Shown here piece by piece: positions 1-9,456 of a stretch of 64,000 bases of DNA (position 1 is its first letter; the number at the start of each line of letters is the position of its first letter). Both the position numbers and the translations under genes were made by a program. Below the pieces are notes generated by a model that searched no databases, had not been told where the DNA came from, and saw only the letters and a program-made list of their open reading frames with translations. The DNA is from UBA4660 sp034408895 (lineage in GTDB: Bacteria; Bacteroidota; Bacteroidia; Flavobacteriales_D; Sanyastnellaceae), in the NCBI GenBank assembly GCA_034408895.1, contig JAWXCI010000062.1, positions 1-64,000 on the forward strand. The letters are read 5' to 3'.

Positions 1-205
1 CCGTTTTCATCGCCATCATTTTCTCCCTCGCCATCGTTGTCATCGTCCTCTCCATCATCATCCCCTTCGCCATCGTTGTCATCATCCTCTCCGTCTCCCT
101 CGTCATCATCCTCTCCGTTTTCATCGCCATCATTTTCTCCCTCGCCATCGTTGTCATCATCTTCTCCATCATCATCCCCTTCGCCATCGTTGTCATCCTC
201 TTCTC
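1..205. repeat. 114-bp tandem repeat inside the acidic protein gene
   Basis: The sequence beginning ccgttttcatcgcc at 1 starts again at 115 and stays nearly identical for about 90 bp. The unit is 114 bp (38 codons), so the reading frame is kept. It encodes the D/E/G/N-rich tract and suggests length variation by in-frame unit gain or loss. Confidence 0.75.
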
Positions 206-503
206 CGTCATCATTGTTGCCGTCTTCGAAAATGTCAGGAACACCGTTACCGTCAGCATCAACTAACAGCGCATCAATTTCATCGGGAATTCCGTTTCCA
301 TCTTCATCAGTGAATTCGTATCCATCAAAAATGTCGGGAATGCCATTGCCATCATTGTCGCTTAGGTCAATATCGCTTTCGATGATGTCAGGAATGCCAT
401 TGTTGTTAAAGTCTGCGAGCAGGTCTTCCCACTGTGCTGTTGCAGTGTTTGAAACAAATGCAAATGCAATAAATGTTATGGTAATGAGTAAAATTTTCTT
501 CAT
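1..503 (-). CDS. Acidic Asp/Gly-repeat secreted protein (C-terminus off the left edge)
   Basis: A reading frame on the minus strand starts at ATG 503-501 and stays open to the left edge (167 codons visible). It opens with a clear signal peptide (MKKILLITITFIAFAFVSN, cleavage near ATA-Q). Four units of the type DxDGNGIPDIFD follow, which resemble EF-hand or thrombospondin type-3 calcium loops. The rest is a low-complexity run made almost only of D, E, G and N. The protein should be exported and is probably a calcium-binding linker or surface protein; the missing C-terminus could carry a sorting domain. The serine/proline-rich frame on the opposite strand is an antisense shadow. No specific family is recognised. 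Confidence 0.75.
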   Translation of the reverse strand, partial: MKKILLITITFIAFAFVSNTATAQWEDLLADFNNNGIPDIIESDIDLSDNDGNGIPDIFDGYEFTDEDGNGIPDEIDALLVDADGNGVPDIFEDGNNDDGEEDDNDGEGDDDGEDDDNDGEGENDGDENGEDDDEGDGEDDDNDGEGDDDGEDDDNDGEGENDGDEN

Positions 504-681
504 CTCTTTAAGATTTTGATTGATGCAATTTTGGTTTTTGAATTATGGACAATAATAGGAAGCTAGGCGCAAGGTGAGGAGGAAATCTTTCGGCATGCGA
601 TGATACCTATGTAGGTGCTTTGTTAGGAAGCCTGTCCATTTTTGACTCAACAATTTCTTTCCAACCAAAACTTTAATTCAA

Positions 682-905
682 ATGAAAATTCTACTCGACA
701 CCATTGCTATCGCCCATTCAGTAAACGCAATGAGTCAAACTATTTTGTTCTCTGATGATTTCGAAGATCACACTGTGGGAGAGGTGTTGTTGCATAATCT
801 TCCTTCTGGTGGCATTGGAACGAGGACTACGATTCAGCGGCTTTTGTGACTTCTGATGAGGCGTTCTGAGGATCGAACAGTATTACCATTGAAGACGTGG
901 AATGA
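682..905 (+). pseudogene. Decayed secreted-protein gene (N-terminal remnant)
   Basis: From ATG 682 the frame reads a poor signal peptide followed by SQTILFSDDFEDHTVGE, a common start of Bacteroidota secreted proteins (FSDDFEsytvGE). The frame then fails. A second frame from 807 continues the expected homology as WWHWNEDYDSAAFVTSDEAF, an in-frame TGA at 867, then GSNSITIEDVE and a stop at 903. This needs one frameshift near 805 and one nonsense codon, so I call it a pseudogene of a T9SS-type secreted protein (inference from pattern, no alignment run). Nothing else is visible in 504-681 or 906-1102. Confidence 0.5.
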
Positions 906-1102
906 GACATTGTTCTTCCGTTGTGCCCTCTTCTTGAGGTGTGTTTGAAGTTGCAACTATAAGTATGAGCCGATAGGTGAATTTGCTTATTCGTCCAATA
1001 TGCAACAATGGACAAACAGCACGAATAATTATGAACGAATGAAATGACTAAGCCCGGAAACATCACCGCATTTACATTGCCGCCAAATCACCCTATCCAT
1101 TT

Positions 1103-1870
1103 ATGAAATCGAACGAAGCAATTAAAGTCCGCCTCAACAAATTCATTTCCGACACCGGCTTTTGCTCTAGGCGCGAAGCCGATAAGTTGATTGAAGATGG
1201 CCGTGTGATTGTGAACGGAAGCAGCGCTGTACTTGGAACCAAAGTGGATGAAAATGATGAAGTGCTGCTGGATGGAAAACCAATTCGGAGCAAAGAGCAA
1301 CCTATTTACATAGCGATGAACAAGCCGGTTGGAATCATCTGTACAACCGACCGCACCATCAAAAACAACATCATTGACTTCATCAATCACCCCAAAAGAA
1401 TTTTCCCCATTGGCCGCCTCGACCGCCCATCGGAAGGATTAATTTTTCTTACCAATGATGGCAACATTGTAAACAAAATTCTTCGCTCGGGAAACAAACA
1501 CGAGAAGGAATACATCGTGTCGGTTCACAAACCTGTCACTGATGAATTTGTCCGTGAAATGGAAAACGGAATTCCCATTCTTGATACCGTAACGCTGAAA
1601 TGTTTTGTAAAACAAACCGGCATGAACCAATTCAGGATTATCCTTACACAAGGCCTCAACCGGCAGATTCGCAGAATGTGCGAATACCTGGGCTATGAAG
1701 TGACGCGCCTCAAAAGAGTGCGCATAATGAATGTGAACATAAGTGGAATTGACGTGGGGAAATGGCGCTACTTATCTTCAGAGGAAATGGATGACATCAA
1801 CAAATCAGTTTCACATTCGGTGAAAACAGAAGAGGGTTCGATGATCGAGGTGGAAGATGAATTGGATTGA
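1103..1870 (+). CDS. rluF: 23S rRNA pseudouridine synthase, RluF type
   Basis: 255 aa. It should isomerise a uridine of 23S rRNA (U2604 in E. coli) to pseudouridine. An N-terminal S4 RNA-binding domain (about residues 7-60, RLNKFISDTGFCSRREADKL) precedes the RsuA/RluB-like catalytic domain. The catalytic aspartate lies in GRLDRPSEGL (about residue 110). NRQIRRMCEYLGYEV is the family's C-terminal signature, and the downstream RIMNVNISGI with GKWR fits RluF better than RluB or RsuA. The gene stands alone between a decayed gene and a convergent prolyl isomerase gene. Length is slightly below E. coli RluF. Confidence 0.9.
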   Translation: MKSNEAIKVRLNKFISDTGFCSRREADKLIEDGRVIVNGSSAVLGTKVDENDEVLLDGKPIRSKEQPIYIAMNKPVGIICTTDRTIKNNIIDFINHPKRIFPIGRLDRPSEGLIFLTNDGNIVNKILRSGNKHEKEYIVSVHKPVTDEFVREMENGIPILDTVTLKCFVKQTGMNQFRIILTQGLNRQIRRMCEYLGYEVTRLKRVRIMNVNISGIDVGKWRYLSSEEMDDINKSVSHSVKTEEGSMIEVEDELD

Positions 1871-1989
1871 CGCGGTGAAAAGCAGAACTGAAAACAGCGA
1901 GGGTTTCTATGGTTGAAAAATCCAGAGGAGTTTTTAGAGGTGCCCTTAGGTAGCTGTGAGGGAAATGAAAACCTCATTCCAGCCATCAT

Positions 1990-2445
1990 TCAACCTTCAC
2001 TCACAGAAAGAACTTCCCCTTCGAAATACAAATCATCGCCAGCCATGGGATGGTTAAAGTCAATAATTACTGTGTTGAGTTTTATTTCGGTCATCACTCC
2101 ATAAATGGTGTTGCCGTCAGGGGTGCTCATGGGCACCACTTCGCCCACTTCAAATAGTTCTTCATCCATTTCACCATCATCGCCAATAAACTCACTCTTG
2201 GGAAATTCGAGCAGATGTTCATCGCTTTCATCGCCATAAGCCTCGGCACACGGAATGAAAATGGTAAATTTTTCACCCGCACTCAATCCGTGAAGCGCTG
2301 CTTCAAATTTTGGCAACATGGAATCACTCCCGAAGATGAAACTCAGGGGTTCTTCGGCAGTGGTTTGTTCTTCAATTTCGCCCTCTGGGCCATCGGCCCT
2401 CAGGGTGTAATGCACTTCAACTTTTTTTCCGTTGGAAATTTTCAT
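1990..2445 (-). CDS. FKBP-type peptidyl-prolyl isomerase, SlyD-like
   Basis: 151 aa from the ATG at 2445. The frame is open further upstream, but the family begins at MKISNGKKVEVHYTLR, so the inner start is chosen. The protein should catalyse cis-trans isomerisation of Xaa-Pro bonds and act as a cytoplasmic chaperone. Visible features are the FKBP strand VEVHYTL, the turn FIFGSDSMLPKFEAALHGL, an inserted flap rich in acidic residues (GDDGEMDEELFEVGE) as in SlyD, and a C-terminal DFNHPMAGDDLYFEGEVLSV, which closely matches the SlyD family end. The metal-binding His-rich tail of E. coli SlyD is absent. It lies downstream of mltD but a strong hairpin separates them. Confidence 0.85.
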   Translation of the reverse strand: MKISNGKKVEVHYTLRADGPEGEIEEQTTAEEPLSFIFGSDSMLPKFEAALHGLSAGEKFTIFIPCAEAYGDESDEHLLEFPKSEFIGDDGEMDEELFEVGEVVPMSTPDGNTIYGVMTEIKLNTVIIDFNHPMAGDDLYFEGEVLSVSEG

Positions 2446-2458
2446 GTGTGAAAAAGAA

Positions 2459-2489
2459 AGGCGCAAAGAACTCAACATTCTTTGCGCCT
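2459..2489 (-). terminator. Rho-independent-like terminator after the mltD-like gene
   Basis: A perfect 12-bp inverted repeat (AGGCGCAAAGAA, 7-nt loop, TTCTTTGCGCCT). On the minus strand it follows the transglycosylase stop and is trailed by a T-rich tract (TTTCTTTTTC). It also sits 14 nt upstream of the SlyD-like start, so it separates the two genes. Confidence 0.7.
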
Positions 2490-2510
2490 CCAACTAGTTT
2501 CAAAAAGTAT

Positions 2511-4154
2511 CTACTGGATTTTTTTCAACTTGATTTTTTGTCCCACTTGCAGGCGGCTGGGGCTTATGCCCTTGTTCAGGCTCTTAATGGAACTTTCGGT
2601 AACTCCATCGTTGCTGTGGCTATTGGCAATACTCCACAAGGTGTCACCAGGCTGTATGGTGTAGTAAGAGTATTGGGTGGCAGGAGTAGTGGTGGATTTT
2701 GCGGCCACTTCTTTTTTCACCTCTGTGCCGGTTTTTGTTGCAGGTGTCGAATCCCCTTGCTCCCTGTTCTCGTTTGATGCGGTTTCCCGTTGGACGGGGT
2801 TTTCTGTTTTGTTCTCCGTCTCATTTTCTTCATTAGCCTCAGTGGCCACCGGCATTTTCACTTTCTTCTGGACTTTTAACTTTTGTCCGGCATGAATAAC
2901 TGAGCCTTTTATGTGATTCCATTTTTTCAATTGTGCCAGTGTAACATGATGCTTGCCCGCAATCACACCCAGCGATTCTCCCTTCTTCACCTTGTGGTAG
3001 ATCCATTGGCTTTCGTAAGTGTACGCCTGATTAGAATTTGAAACTACGGTAGAAGTGGAGGCCACGGGAGCGCTGGAAGTTGCTTCCCGGCACTGGGCAC
3101 AAATCATTTCCTGATTGGTCATAAATATCCCCACCTTGTTCACTGGCAGCACCAAATAATGTTTCTGGCCATTGTCCGGAATTTCCTTTTTCTTGTACGA
3201 GGCATTGAGCCATGCAAGGTCCTCCACCGGCACATCAATTATTTTGGAAAGCGTGTTGAATTCTATTCGCTGATTTACCCCAACGGAATCGGTTTCGAAA
3301 AAAGAGATAAGGGGTTGTTTAGGATAGATATTGTGCTCGCTGGCGTAATTCATCACATAGTTGACGGCTATAAAAGCCGGAACGTATCCTTGTGTTTCTT
3401 TTGGCAAATAGGGTTTAATGGTCCAAAAATCTTTTACTCCGCCTGCTCTGCGTATGGCCTTGTTCACGTTGCCCGGGCCACTGTTGTATGCTGCCAGTGC
3501 AAGTTCCCAGTCGTTGTAAAGTTCGAAGAGCGAGCGCAGATAACGGCAAGCTGCATCCGTACTCAGATACATATCAAATCGTTCATCGCGGTAGCTTGTC
3601 ACATCCAGGCTAAACATTTTGCCTGTGCTCACCATAAACTGCCACAAACCACCTGCACCGGCACTGGAAATGGCCGCAGGGTTGAGCGCACTTTCAATCA
3701 CCGCAAGGTATTTCATCTCAAGCGGTATGTCGTACTTAGCCAAGTATTCCTCGAACAATGGAAAATAAAGCTGGGACATGCCCAACACTTTGGAGGTGAG
3801 TTCGCGCCTGCGCACCGCATAAAGGTCAATAAATCCTTGTACGGTGCTGTTGTAAACCAAATCGAACGGTGTGTCTTTGTCCAGCGTTTTCAACCTTGCC
3901 TTCATCACATCCTCTGTAAAAGTGGGAACTTGTTCAGCAAGATAACCGTGTGCATTCAGCACTTCCTGGTTGGAAGTATAACAATAGTGGTTGAGGTAAG
4001 CACTCACCAGAATGCGATCAATGGCGGCCATCTCCGGATCATCGGGAGTAAGTGCAGGTGCAATCACAGAGGGGATGCTGTCCTTGTCGGCAGCGCTTGC
4101 CACCAGCACGGTAACGGTGGCAAACAGGAGGGCAAAAATTGTTTTCCTTTTCAT
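2511..4154 (-). CDS. mltD: Membrane-bound lytic murein transglycosylase D-like, LysM domains
   Basis: 547 aa exported peptidoglycan-cleaving enzyme. The signal peptide is MKRKTIFALLFATVTVLVAS. The SLT catalytic domain spans about 140-260. The catalytic glutamate is in AVIESALNPAAISSAGAGG, followed by LWQFMVSTGK and the AAYNSGPGNVNKAIRRAGG block. Two LysM modules follow, one near 395-440 (YHKVKKGESLGVIAGKHH) and one at the C-terminus (YYTIQPGDTLWSIANSHS), joined by a Lys/Glu/Thr-rich linker. LysM modules bind glycan strands. No lipobox cysteine is seen, so it is probably periplasmic. This is the usual architecture in Bacteroidota. The long frame on the opposite strand is antisense. Confidence 0.92.
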   Translation of the reverse strand: MKRKTIFALLFATVTVLVASAADKDSIPSVIAPALTPDDPEMAAIDRILVSAYLNHYCYTSNQEVLNAHGYLAEQVPTFTEDVMKARLKTLDKDTPFDLVYNSTVQGFIDLYAVRRRELTSKVLGMSQLYFPLFEEYLAKYDIPLEMKYLAVIESALNPAAISSAGAGGLWQFMVSTGKMFSLDVTSYRDERFDMYLSTDAACRYLRSLFELYNDWELALAAYNSGPGNVNKAIRRAGGVKDFWTIKPYLPKETQGYVPAFIAVNYVMNYASEHNIYPKQPLISFFETDSVGVNQRIEFNTLSKIIDVPVEDLAWLNASYKKKEIPDNGQKHYLVLPVNKVGIFMTNQEMICAQCREATSSAPVASTSTVVSNSNQAYTYESQWIYHKVKKGESLGVIAGKHHVTLAQLKKWNHIKGSVIHAGQKLKVQKKVKMPVATEANEENETENKTENPVQRETASNENREQGDSTPATKTGTEVKKEVAAKSTTTPATQYSYYTIQPGDTLWSIANSHSNDGVTESSIKSLNKGISPSRLQVGQKIKLKKIQ

Positions 4155-4337
4155 GGTTTCCAGATTTTTAATAAACAGGTTTCTAAAACGAAGTGCGATA
4201 ATAAAGGATTCTAATAGCAGTGCAGCCTCGCTTTACATAACAATAACTACGAGTGCAAGATGCTTATTGTTTCCTGCAACAAAAAAAATCTGTCCGATTG
4301 ACTTACCAACAGAGTTTTCAAGAGAGCCTCGTATACA

Positions 4338-7300
4338 CTAGCGAACCACCAATTTCATTACGTGTTCCACTTTGTCTTCAGCAATAATGTGTAACTGGTA
4401 CATCCCGTTTGCGAGTTGTGAAATGCTCAAGACTGTTGAGGTGGCGTTCACCGCATCCTCGTTCATCACCATTTCTCCAAGCTGATTGGTAACATAAATC
4501 CGCTGCATAGTGGCATCCGATTTTACATTCACTACTTCCTCTGCCGGATTGGGATAAATAGCAAAAGATGATTCAACATTTTCGTCCACATCAATAAAAA
4601 TTACATCCACCTCTATAGAAGTTGAATCCACACAACCATCATTGTTCTCGGCAATAAGTGTAATGGTTACAGTGGAACCATCAAGGTTTTCAATAAAGGA
4701 ATCGCTGTATTGATGCGCTGGGTCATCATCGATGGAAGTATTTCCGTCACCGAAATCCCAGAAGTAAGATGTGGCTCCAACGGAGGTGTTGGTAATGGCA
4801 AACACATTGTCCTGATCGAGCACAAGTGGTGCAACAAATGCTGCTATAAGTTGATCTTCGATGTCGCTCAGGTATCGTGGGCGCATCATGTAATCACTGT
4901 CGAATGGAAGCAATTCATCGCGCTGGTGGCCGATGCCCACCACTGAGAAATGCCCTTCCAACGGATCCATTCCATACAGTGCACATTCGCTTTCGATTAG
5001 CAAAGCGAATTCGTTCACACCATCGCTCACGGTCACAACGAAATCCAAACCCTCATTCGTCCATTCTGATGGATCAACAATTTCCACACACTCAATTCGA
5101 ACCATTGCACTTTCGTTTTCTTCAGTGATTTGACTAACGGTTGTGGTTTGCTGTAAAGCGTTGCCGGAAGTCATCATCTGAATTTCAGCAACGAGCGTTG
5201 TAGTCAATCCACCAAATTGCCATATCTCGCCTTTCATGTGGATGCTGTCGCCCTCCTGTACCGTGTAGTTAAGATCATCCACTGCGGAGAAAACGTTAAT
5301 GCCATCATCACCATCAATCAAAGTGAAGTCGAGGCCGAATGCATTGAAGTTAATGCCGTGAACTATGCCGTGCAATTCGCAAATCACTCCCAGACTGTCG
5401 GCTTCACCTTCACTGTTGTTGGTGGTTACTTCTTCAATGGTGTAAATAGGGTAAACAAGATCGGATGGGGAGATAACTATGTTGTGATTCTGGAGCAAAA
5501 AGTCAACGTCATTTTCATTTCCACTCAATGAAATTGTGATGATCTCAAAACTTGCTTCCACCTCTGTGTCATCAATAATGGAAACGGTGAACGATTGCGA
5601 ATCTGTGTTACCCTGCGGAAACGTGAGTGTGATGGGAAGAGTCGAGGTGTAATCCACATCTTCTATTGCTGAGCCTCCGGTTATGGTGACATCCACCAGA
5701 ACTTCGGCAACAGGATTGAAAACATTTACAGTCACTACAACATCTTCTCCTTCAATTCCGCCCTGTGCGCTTGCGGAGAAACTTATTTGTGGAACCGTGG
5801 TAATGCATTGATCATACTCATGAGTTCCGAGATGCGAGAAATCATCCACCGGATAAACATCCCATTGTGTTTGTCCCACTGCCCAATCGGTTACAGGCGA
5901 AGTAACGGTTGGCTTACGAACCAATGTGTGATCCATGGAGTTGCCCCCATTCACGGTCCAAAAATTTCCAGGATCCGTTCCTACGATACCGAAGACATCA
6001 ATAGGGATTCCGTTGTGTCGAAGTTCAATCACATCATCTCCATTAAACTCGGTAACGAAACTTGTGACATCCCCCAAATCCAGCAACGTGGCAGAGGCCT
6101 CCTGGTTCACGATGACAAATGATTGCTGCGGTCCCAGTGTTCCCGGAATAAGAAAAGTGGTAGTGGGATCAGAGTTGCCGTTGTGGTAAAGTGCAATCTC
6201 ATATTCTTCCAGATTCAATTCAAAGTTGGTTGGATTGAAAACTTCAATGGCTTTGTTGTCACTGGTGCCTTCCACGTATTCGGAAAAGAACAGTAGGTCA
6301 CATTCTTCAGCAGTACCACAATCCTGAACAATTACTGTTATAGGCGTATCACTCACATCAAGACATTGGCCATCGGTTTCAATCTCGGTGATGAAGTCAC
6401 CGGCATCCAGCGTGGTGAGATCAAGAGGACCATCGAAAGAAATTCCGTACACGAGATAGGTCCCATCGCCCAGTGAATTGAAATCGAAACTGGTACCGGC
6501 TGGATATTGAACGATGACACCTGATTGGTTGGTGAGTATGAACTCATAACTTGATGCGTCACCGGGAGTCATATAACTGAAGGTGATTACATCGGTTGTT
6601 TCATCAGCACAAATGGTGAAGAGATCATCGGTGTCATTGCCCAGCACCAACCCACCGTTGCATGTCACCACGTTGCACAACTCCGCCATCACAGTGACGA
6701 AGTTCGTAGAAGAAGAAACACACAAGCTGCCATCAATAGCAATAATCGCATCGCCTGCCTCCAGTGTTGAGAGATCAATCGTTCCTGTATATGACAATCC
6801 GTAAACATGATATTCGCCAGACGGAAGTGCATTGAAATCAACTGTGGATGTTTCTGAATAGAACACAATGTTATCTGTAGCATCCGTCACGACATACCAA
6901 TATGCGTCACCGGGAAAACTGGAACCGGTCTGAAAAACAAGAGTGGTGTTGTTGATGTCGGTGCAAACTGTTGTGCTGGTTTGCTCATCAATTGTTTCTA
7001 CTAATCCCCCTTCGCATGGAAGAACATTGGTGGATCCGGGAGTTGGTGTTTGCGTTACATAAGATGAGGTGTTGAGTTGGTCGCCACCATTGGGCACACG
7101 GGAAAGTGAAAGAACGGTTCCATCTCCACCTTCTTCTTCATTCACCTGCCACTGGCCGGGAGTGAGGACATCAATAAGTCCAATGTCATCAACATCATCG
7201 GTATCGTACACTACGGCATCAATCAGGTTAGCGGCAGTCACCGCAGTGCCATTGGGAAAGTTAGTTGAGTTGCCCCAGTATAAAGCAACTGCCTCGGTAC

Positions 7301-8036
7301 CGTTTTGCATACTGTTGTCAGGGAAGACAATGGACACCCCGGCAACCGCTGCATTTCCAACTACAAAAAATCCATCAGCATCACAAGTGTTTCCCTCCAG
7401 ATCAAAAACCTCGTAAGAAGTATCACTTGAGCCGTTGAAGAATACGAGCACCATATCATCAAGTGGTTCGTTGGGCGCACCGAAAAGTTCTACAAATTCA
7501 AAGGCATCGGCTCCGGGGGTATCGCTATCAATTTCGTTGATGACAATATCGGAAGGGGGGGGCACATAAGACTCCCAAAATTCTACTCCGCTTTGCAAAC
7601 CATTTCCAGTGTAAACAAAAGGTGCATCACCCATTACAGTTGTGCCTGCCGCCCAAAGACCACCTTCTTCAGCCTCATCCTCGCGCGGGTTTCCGGTGGT
7701 GAAGTATTGAACGAAGGACACCATATCGAGGCCATCACTGAAATTCGCTCCGGGGATGTACAAGGCCAGATCGGAACCTGTGGTGCTGAAAGCAGTTCCA
7801 TCTATCCACTGGTAAGTTTGGGTTTCCCCAGGCGAGAGGACACAGTCGCCACTGGTATTGTCCAGGGTTGTGTAAGTAAACTCCGAACACAATTCGTGTG
7901 AGCAGAAGTCCACCACTTCGCTGCCAAAGTTTTTGAGCATAAAGGTTTGTGTGAAGGGATCAACGTAGGTGAACTGGATTTGTGTCGAAGCAGAAATGGA
8001 AGCAATCGTTAAAACAATCAGTAGAAGTTTTTTCAT
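4338..8036 (-). CDS. Large T9SS-exported protein with lamin-tail, Calx-beta and PKD domains
   Basis: 1232 aa from ATG 8036 (MKKLLLIVLTIASIS signal peptide). The frame extends 52 codons further upstream, but that stretch has no signal-peptide character. Visible in order: a lamin-tail domain (about 165-290, IVINEIDSDTPGADAFEFVE), two Ig-like repeats ending in Cys-rich turns, a second lamin-tail domain (about 570-690, LLFFSEYVEGTSDNKAIEVF), a Calx-beta domain (about 740-850), an OB-like segment, a PKD domain (SYFWDFGDGNTSIDDD) and a C-terminal type A sorting domain (FAIYPNPAEEVVNVKS to the end). It should cross the outer membrane through the Por secretion system. No catalytic domain is recognised, and a role in surface adhesion or extracellular nuclease accessory function is possible. 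Confidence 0.85.
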   Translation of the reverse strand: MKKLLLIVLTIASISASTQIQFTYVDPFTQTFMLKNFGSEVVDFCSHELCSEFTYTTLDNTSGDCVLSPGETQTYQWIDGTAFSTTGSDLALYIPGANFSDGLDMVSFVQYFTTGNPREDEAEEGGLWAAGTTVMGDAPFVYTGNGLQSGVEFWESYVPPPSDIVINEIDSDTPGADAFEFVELFGAPNEPLDDMVLVFFNGSSDTSYEVFDLEGNTCDADGFFVVGNAAVAGVSIVFPDNSMQNGTEAVALYWGNSTNFPNGTAVTAANLIDAVVYDTDDVDDIGLIDVLTPGQWQVNEEEGGDGTVLSLSRVPNGGDQLNTSSYVTQTPTPGSTNVLPCEGGLVETIDEQTSTTVCTDINNTTLVFQTGSSFPGDAYWYVVTDATDNIVFYSETSTVDFNALPSGEYHVYGLSYTGTIDLSTLEAGDAIIAIDGSLCVSSSTNFVTVMAELCNVVTCNGGLVLGNDTDDLFTICADETTDVITFSYMTPGDASSYEFILTNQSGVIVQYPAGTSFDFNSLGDGTYLVYGISFDGPLDLTTLDAGDFITEIETDGQCLDVSDTPITVIVQDCGTAEECDLLFFSEYVEGTSDNKAIEVFNPTNFELNLEEYEIALYHNGNSDPTTTFLIPGTLGPQQSFVIVNQEASATLLDLGDVTSFVTEFNGDDVIELRHNGIPIDVFGIVGTDPGNFWTVNGGNSMDHTLVRKPTVTSPVTDWAVGQTQWDVYPVDDFSHLGTHEYDQCITTVPQISFSASAQGGIEGEDVVVTVNVFNPVAEVLVDVTITGGSAIEDVDYTSTLPITLTFPQGNTDSQSFTVSIIDDTEVEASFEIITISLSGNENDVDFLLQNHNIVISPSDLVYPIYTIEEVTTNNSEGEADSLGVICELHGIVHGINFNAFGLDFTLIDGDDGINVFSAVDDLNYTVQEGDSIHMKGEIWQFGGLTTTLVAEIQMMTSGNALQQTTTVSQITEENESAMVRIECVEIVDPSEWTNEGLDFVVTVSDGVNEFALLIESECALYGMDPLEGHFSVVGIGHQRDELLPFDSDYMMRPRYLSDIEDQLIAAFVAPLVLDQDNVFAITNTSVGATSYFWDFGDGNTSIDDDPAHQYSDSFIENLDGSTVTITLIAENNDGCVDSTSIEVDVIFIDVDENVESSFAIYPNPAEEVVNVKSDATMQRIYVTNQLGEMVMNEDAVNATSTVLSISQLANGMYQLHIIAEDKVEHVMKLVVR

Positions 8037-8265
8037 AAGTGAAGAATTTTTGGATGAAAGGACAGACGAATTTAAGGCCGCCAAAGGTGCACGGTTTACA
8101 ACAGGATGAAATATGACCCTAATGCAAGAATGAGGAGGGGGGTGTGGAAAACGTTTAGAGCATGAGACGATGAGACATAGGATGCTGACCACGCTTTGAG
8201 GCGTGGGAGGTCCAAACCTTCGGGATGAGCACTTATCAAAGTATAAGAAATCACTTGGTTTTGTT

Positions 8266-8300
8266 CATAGCGCAAAGTGCGTAGCGCACTTTGCGCCATG
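8266..8300. repeat. 35-bp inverted repeat, left copy, beside the ATPase gene
   Basis: Starts CATAGCGCAAAGTGCGT and ends CATG. It is itself a near-perfect hairpin (GCGCAAAGTGCG, TAG, CGCACTTTGCGC). Its inverted copy at 9457-9491 matches 30 of 35 positions, including the first 17 without a mismatch. It lies 3 nt beyond the ATPase stop codon. There is no T tract on either side, so it is not a normal terminator. Confidence 0.75.
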
Positions 8301-8303
8301 AAA

Positions 8304-9428
8304 TCAATACCGCCACTTGAGCCACTTTGAAAGGAACAGGTCATAAACAGCATACTTGCCCTGCCACAGAAAAACGAATTCCTTTTTGATAAGTGATTCT
8401 AAAGCCCTACGCACAGAGCTGGACTGGCCCAAATCATATTTGCTGATGAACTGGCCATGGTTGGGTTGTTCTACACCATCCTCCAGGGCAATTGCTATGA
8501 GCAACTTCCACTGGTTGGGTGCAAGGAGGTTGCGGAAACTGTAGTTAATGGCTTCATTCTCCTGGAGGATTTCAACAATCGTTTCGCGGATTAAGTCTTC
8601 TGAAATTATTTTTTCTCCGTTGCTGTACAGGCGGCTGCACAATGCCTGTATGTAATAGGTATGGTTGCGCGCCCAATCGAGAATGTATTCTGCACTTGCC
8701 TCTGTAATCTTCTTCCTTCCCTGTTTGAAATGATGCAGGATGAAACCGGAATACGATTGTTTGGGAATAATATCAAGCGGAAGAATTTCAGCACTCTGGT
8801 AAAACGGGCGATTATGACTGCCGAACATGCTCCCCATAATCTGCTGATGACTACCCGAAAAAATAAATCTCACATACTTGCTGTGCTGAACTATGGAACG
8901 AAGTATAGCTTCTATGTTCTTCTCCTTGTATTGTGTGATTTGCTGGAACTCATCCAACGCGATGACTACCTGCCTCTTTTGGTTTTCGAGGTATTGAAAA
9001 ATCTGTTCGAGTGTAGATTGTGTGGCTTGCCTTTGTTGCAGGTCGAAGGTGAGCGAAGGCATCCCCGTCATCTCATCCAGTTCAAGTGAAGGGCGCAATG
9101 ATGCGAATGTGGAGTGAATGAGTTTCAGTGCGCGTTCCGGGCGACTATCCATTTTGCCAAGAATATTTTTTGCAAGCAACTGAATCAACTCTTTGAGTGA
9201 GGTGGTTCCGAAAATGTCCACGTAAAAACATGGAATTCTTTTCTTCTGCAAATGATATTGTACGTGGCGGATAAGACCCGTCTTGCCCATTCGTCTTGGC
9301 GACATGATGACCAGGTTGCGGTTGCTGCGTACAGCGCTGAGAATTTTTGCCAGCTCCTTTTCCCGGTCGCAGAAGTACTCCGGGCCGAGGTAAGCTTTTA
9401 CAGCAAATGGATTTTCGAAAGTGTCCAC
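8304..9428 (-). CDS. AAA-type ATPase of the archaeal ATPase_2 kind
   Basis: 374 aa, cytoplasmic. The N-terminal motif ENPF with REKEL is typical of this STAND/AAA-related family. Walker A is PRRMGKTG (44-51), Walker B is VVIALDE (154-160), and a sensor strand reads FIFSGSHQQIMGSMF (about 188-202). The C-terminal third looks like a winged helix (LLIAIALEDGV to VRRALESLIKKEFVF) and could bind DNA. Family members are known mostly as stand-alone genes of unknown role, often in several copies per genome. The gene has no operon partner and is enclosed between 35-bp inverted repeats, which suggests a mobile or mobilisable unit; that is inference. Confidence 0.85.
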   Translation of the reverse strand: MDTFENPFAVKAYLGPEYFCDREKELAKILSAVRSNRNLVIMSPRRMGKTGLIRHVQYHLQKKRIPCFYVDIFGTTSLKELIQLLAKNILGKMDSRPERALKLIHSTFASLRPSLELDEMTGMPSLTFDLQQRQATQSTLEQIFQYLENQKRQVVIALDEFQQITQYKEKNIEAILRSIVQHSKYVRFIFSGSHQQIMGSMFGSHNRPFYQSAEILPLDIIPKQSYSGFILHHFKQGRKKITEASAEYILDWARNHTYYIQALCSRLYSNGEKIISEDLIRETIVEILQENEAINYSFRNLLAPNQWKLLIAIALEDGVEQPNHGQFISKYDLGQSSSVRRALESLIKKEFVFLWQGKYAVYDLFLSKWLKWRY

Positions 9429-9456
9429 ATGTAATCAGATTTTATGAGGACACAAA

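Noticed and set aside
37..519. Serine/proline-rich 160-aa frame on the plus strand
   Set aside because: It is the antisense of the acidic Asp/Gly-repeat protein, which has a signal peptide and calcium-loop motifs on the minus strand.
3159..4214. 351-aa plus-strand frame
   Set aside because: Runs antisense through the mltD-like gene; no domain and odd composition.
8270..8296. Terminator of the ATPase gene
   Set aside because: Strong hairpin but no T tract on either strand, and an inverted copy stands upstream of the gene; a paired repeat is the better reading.
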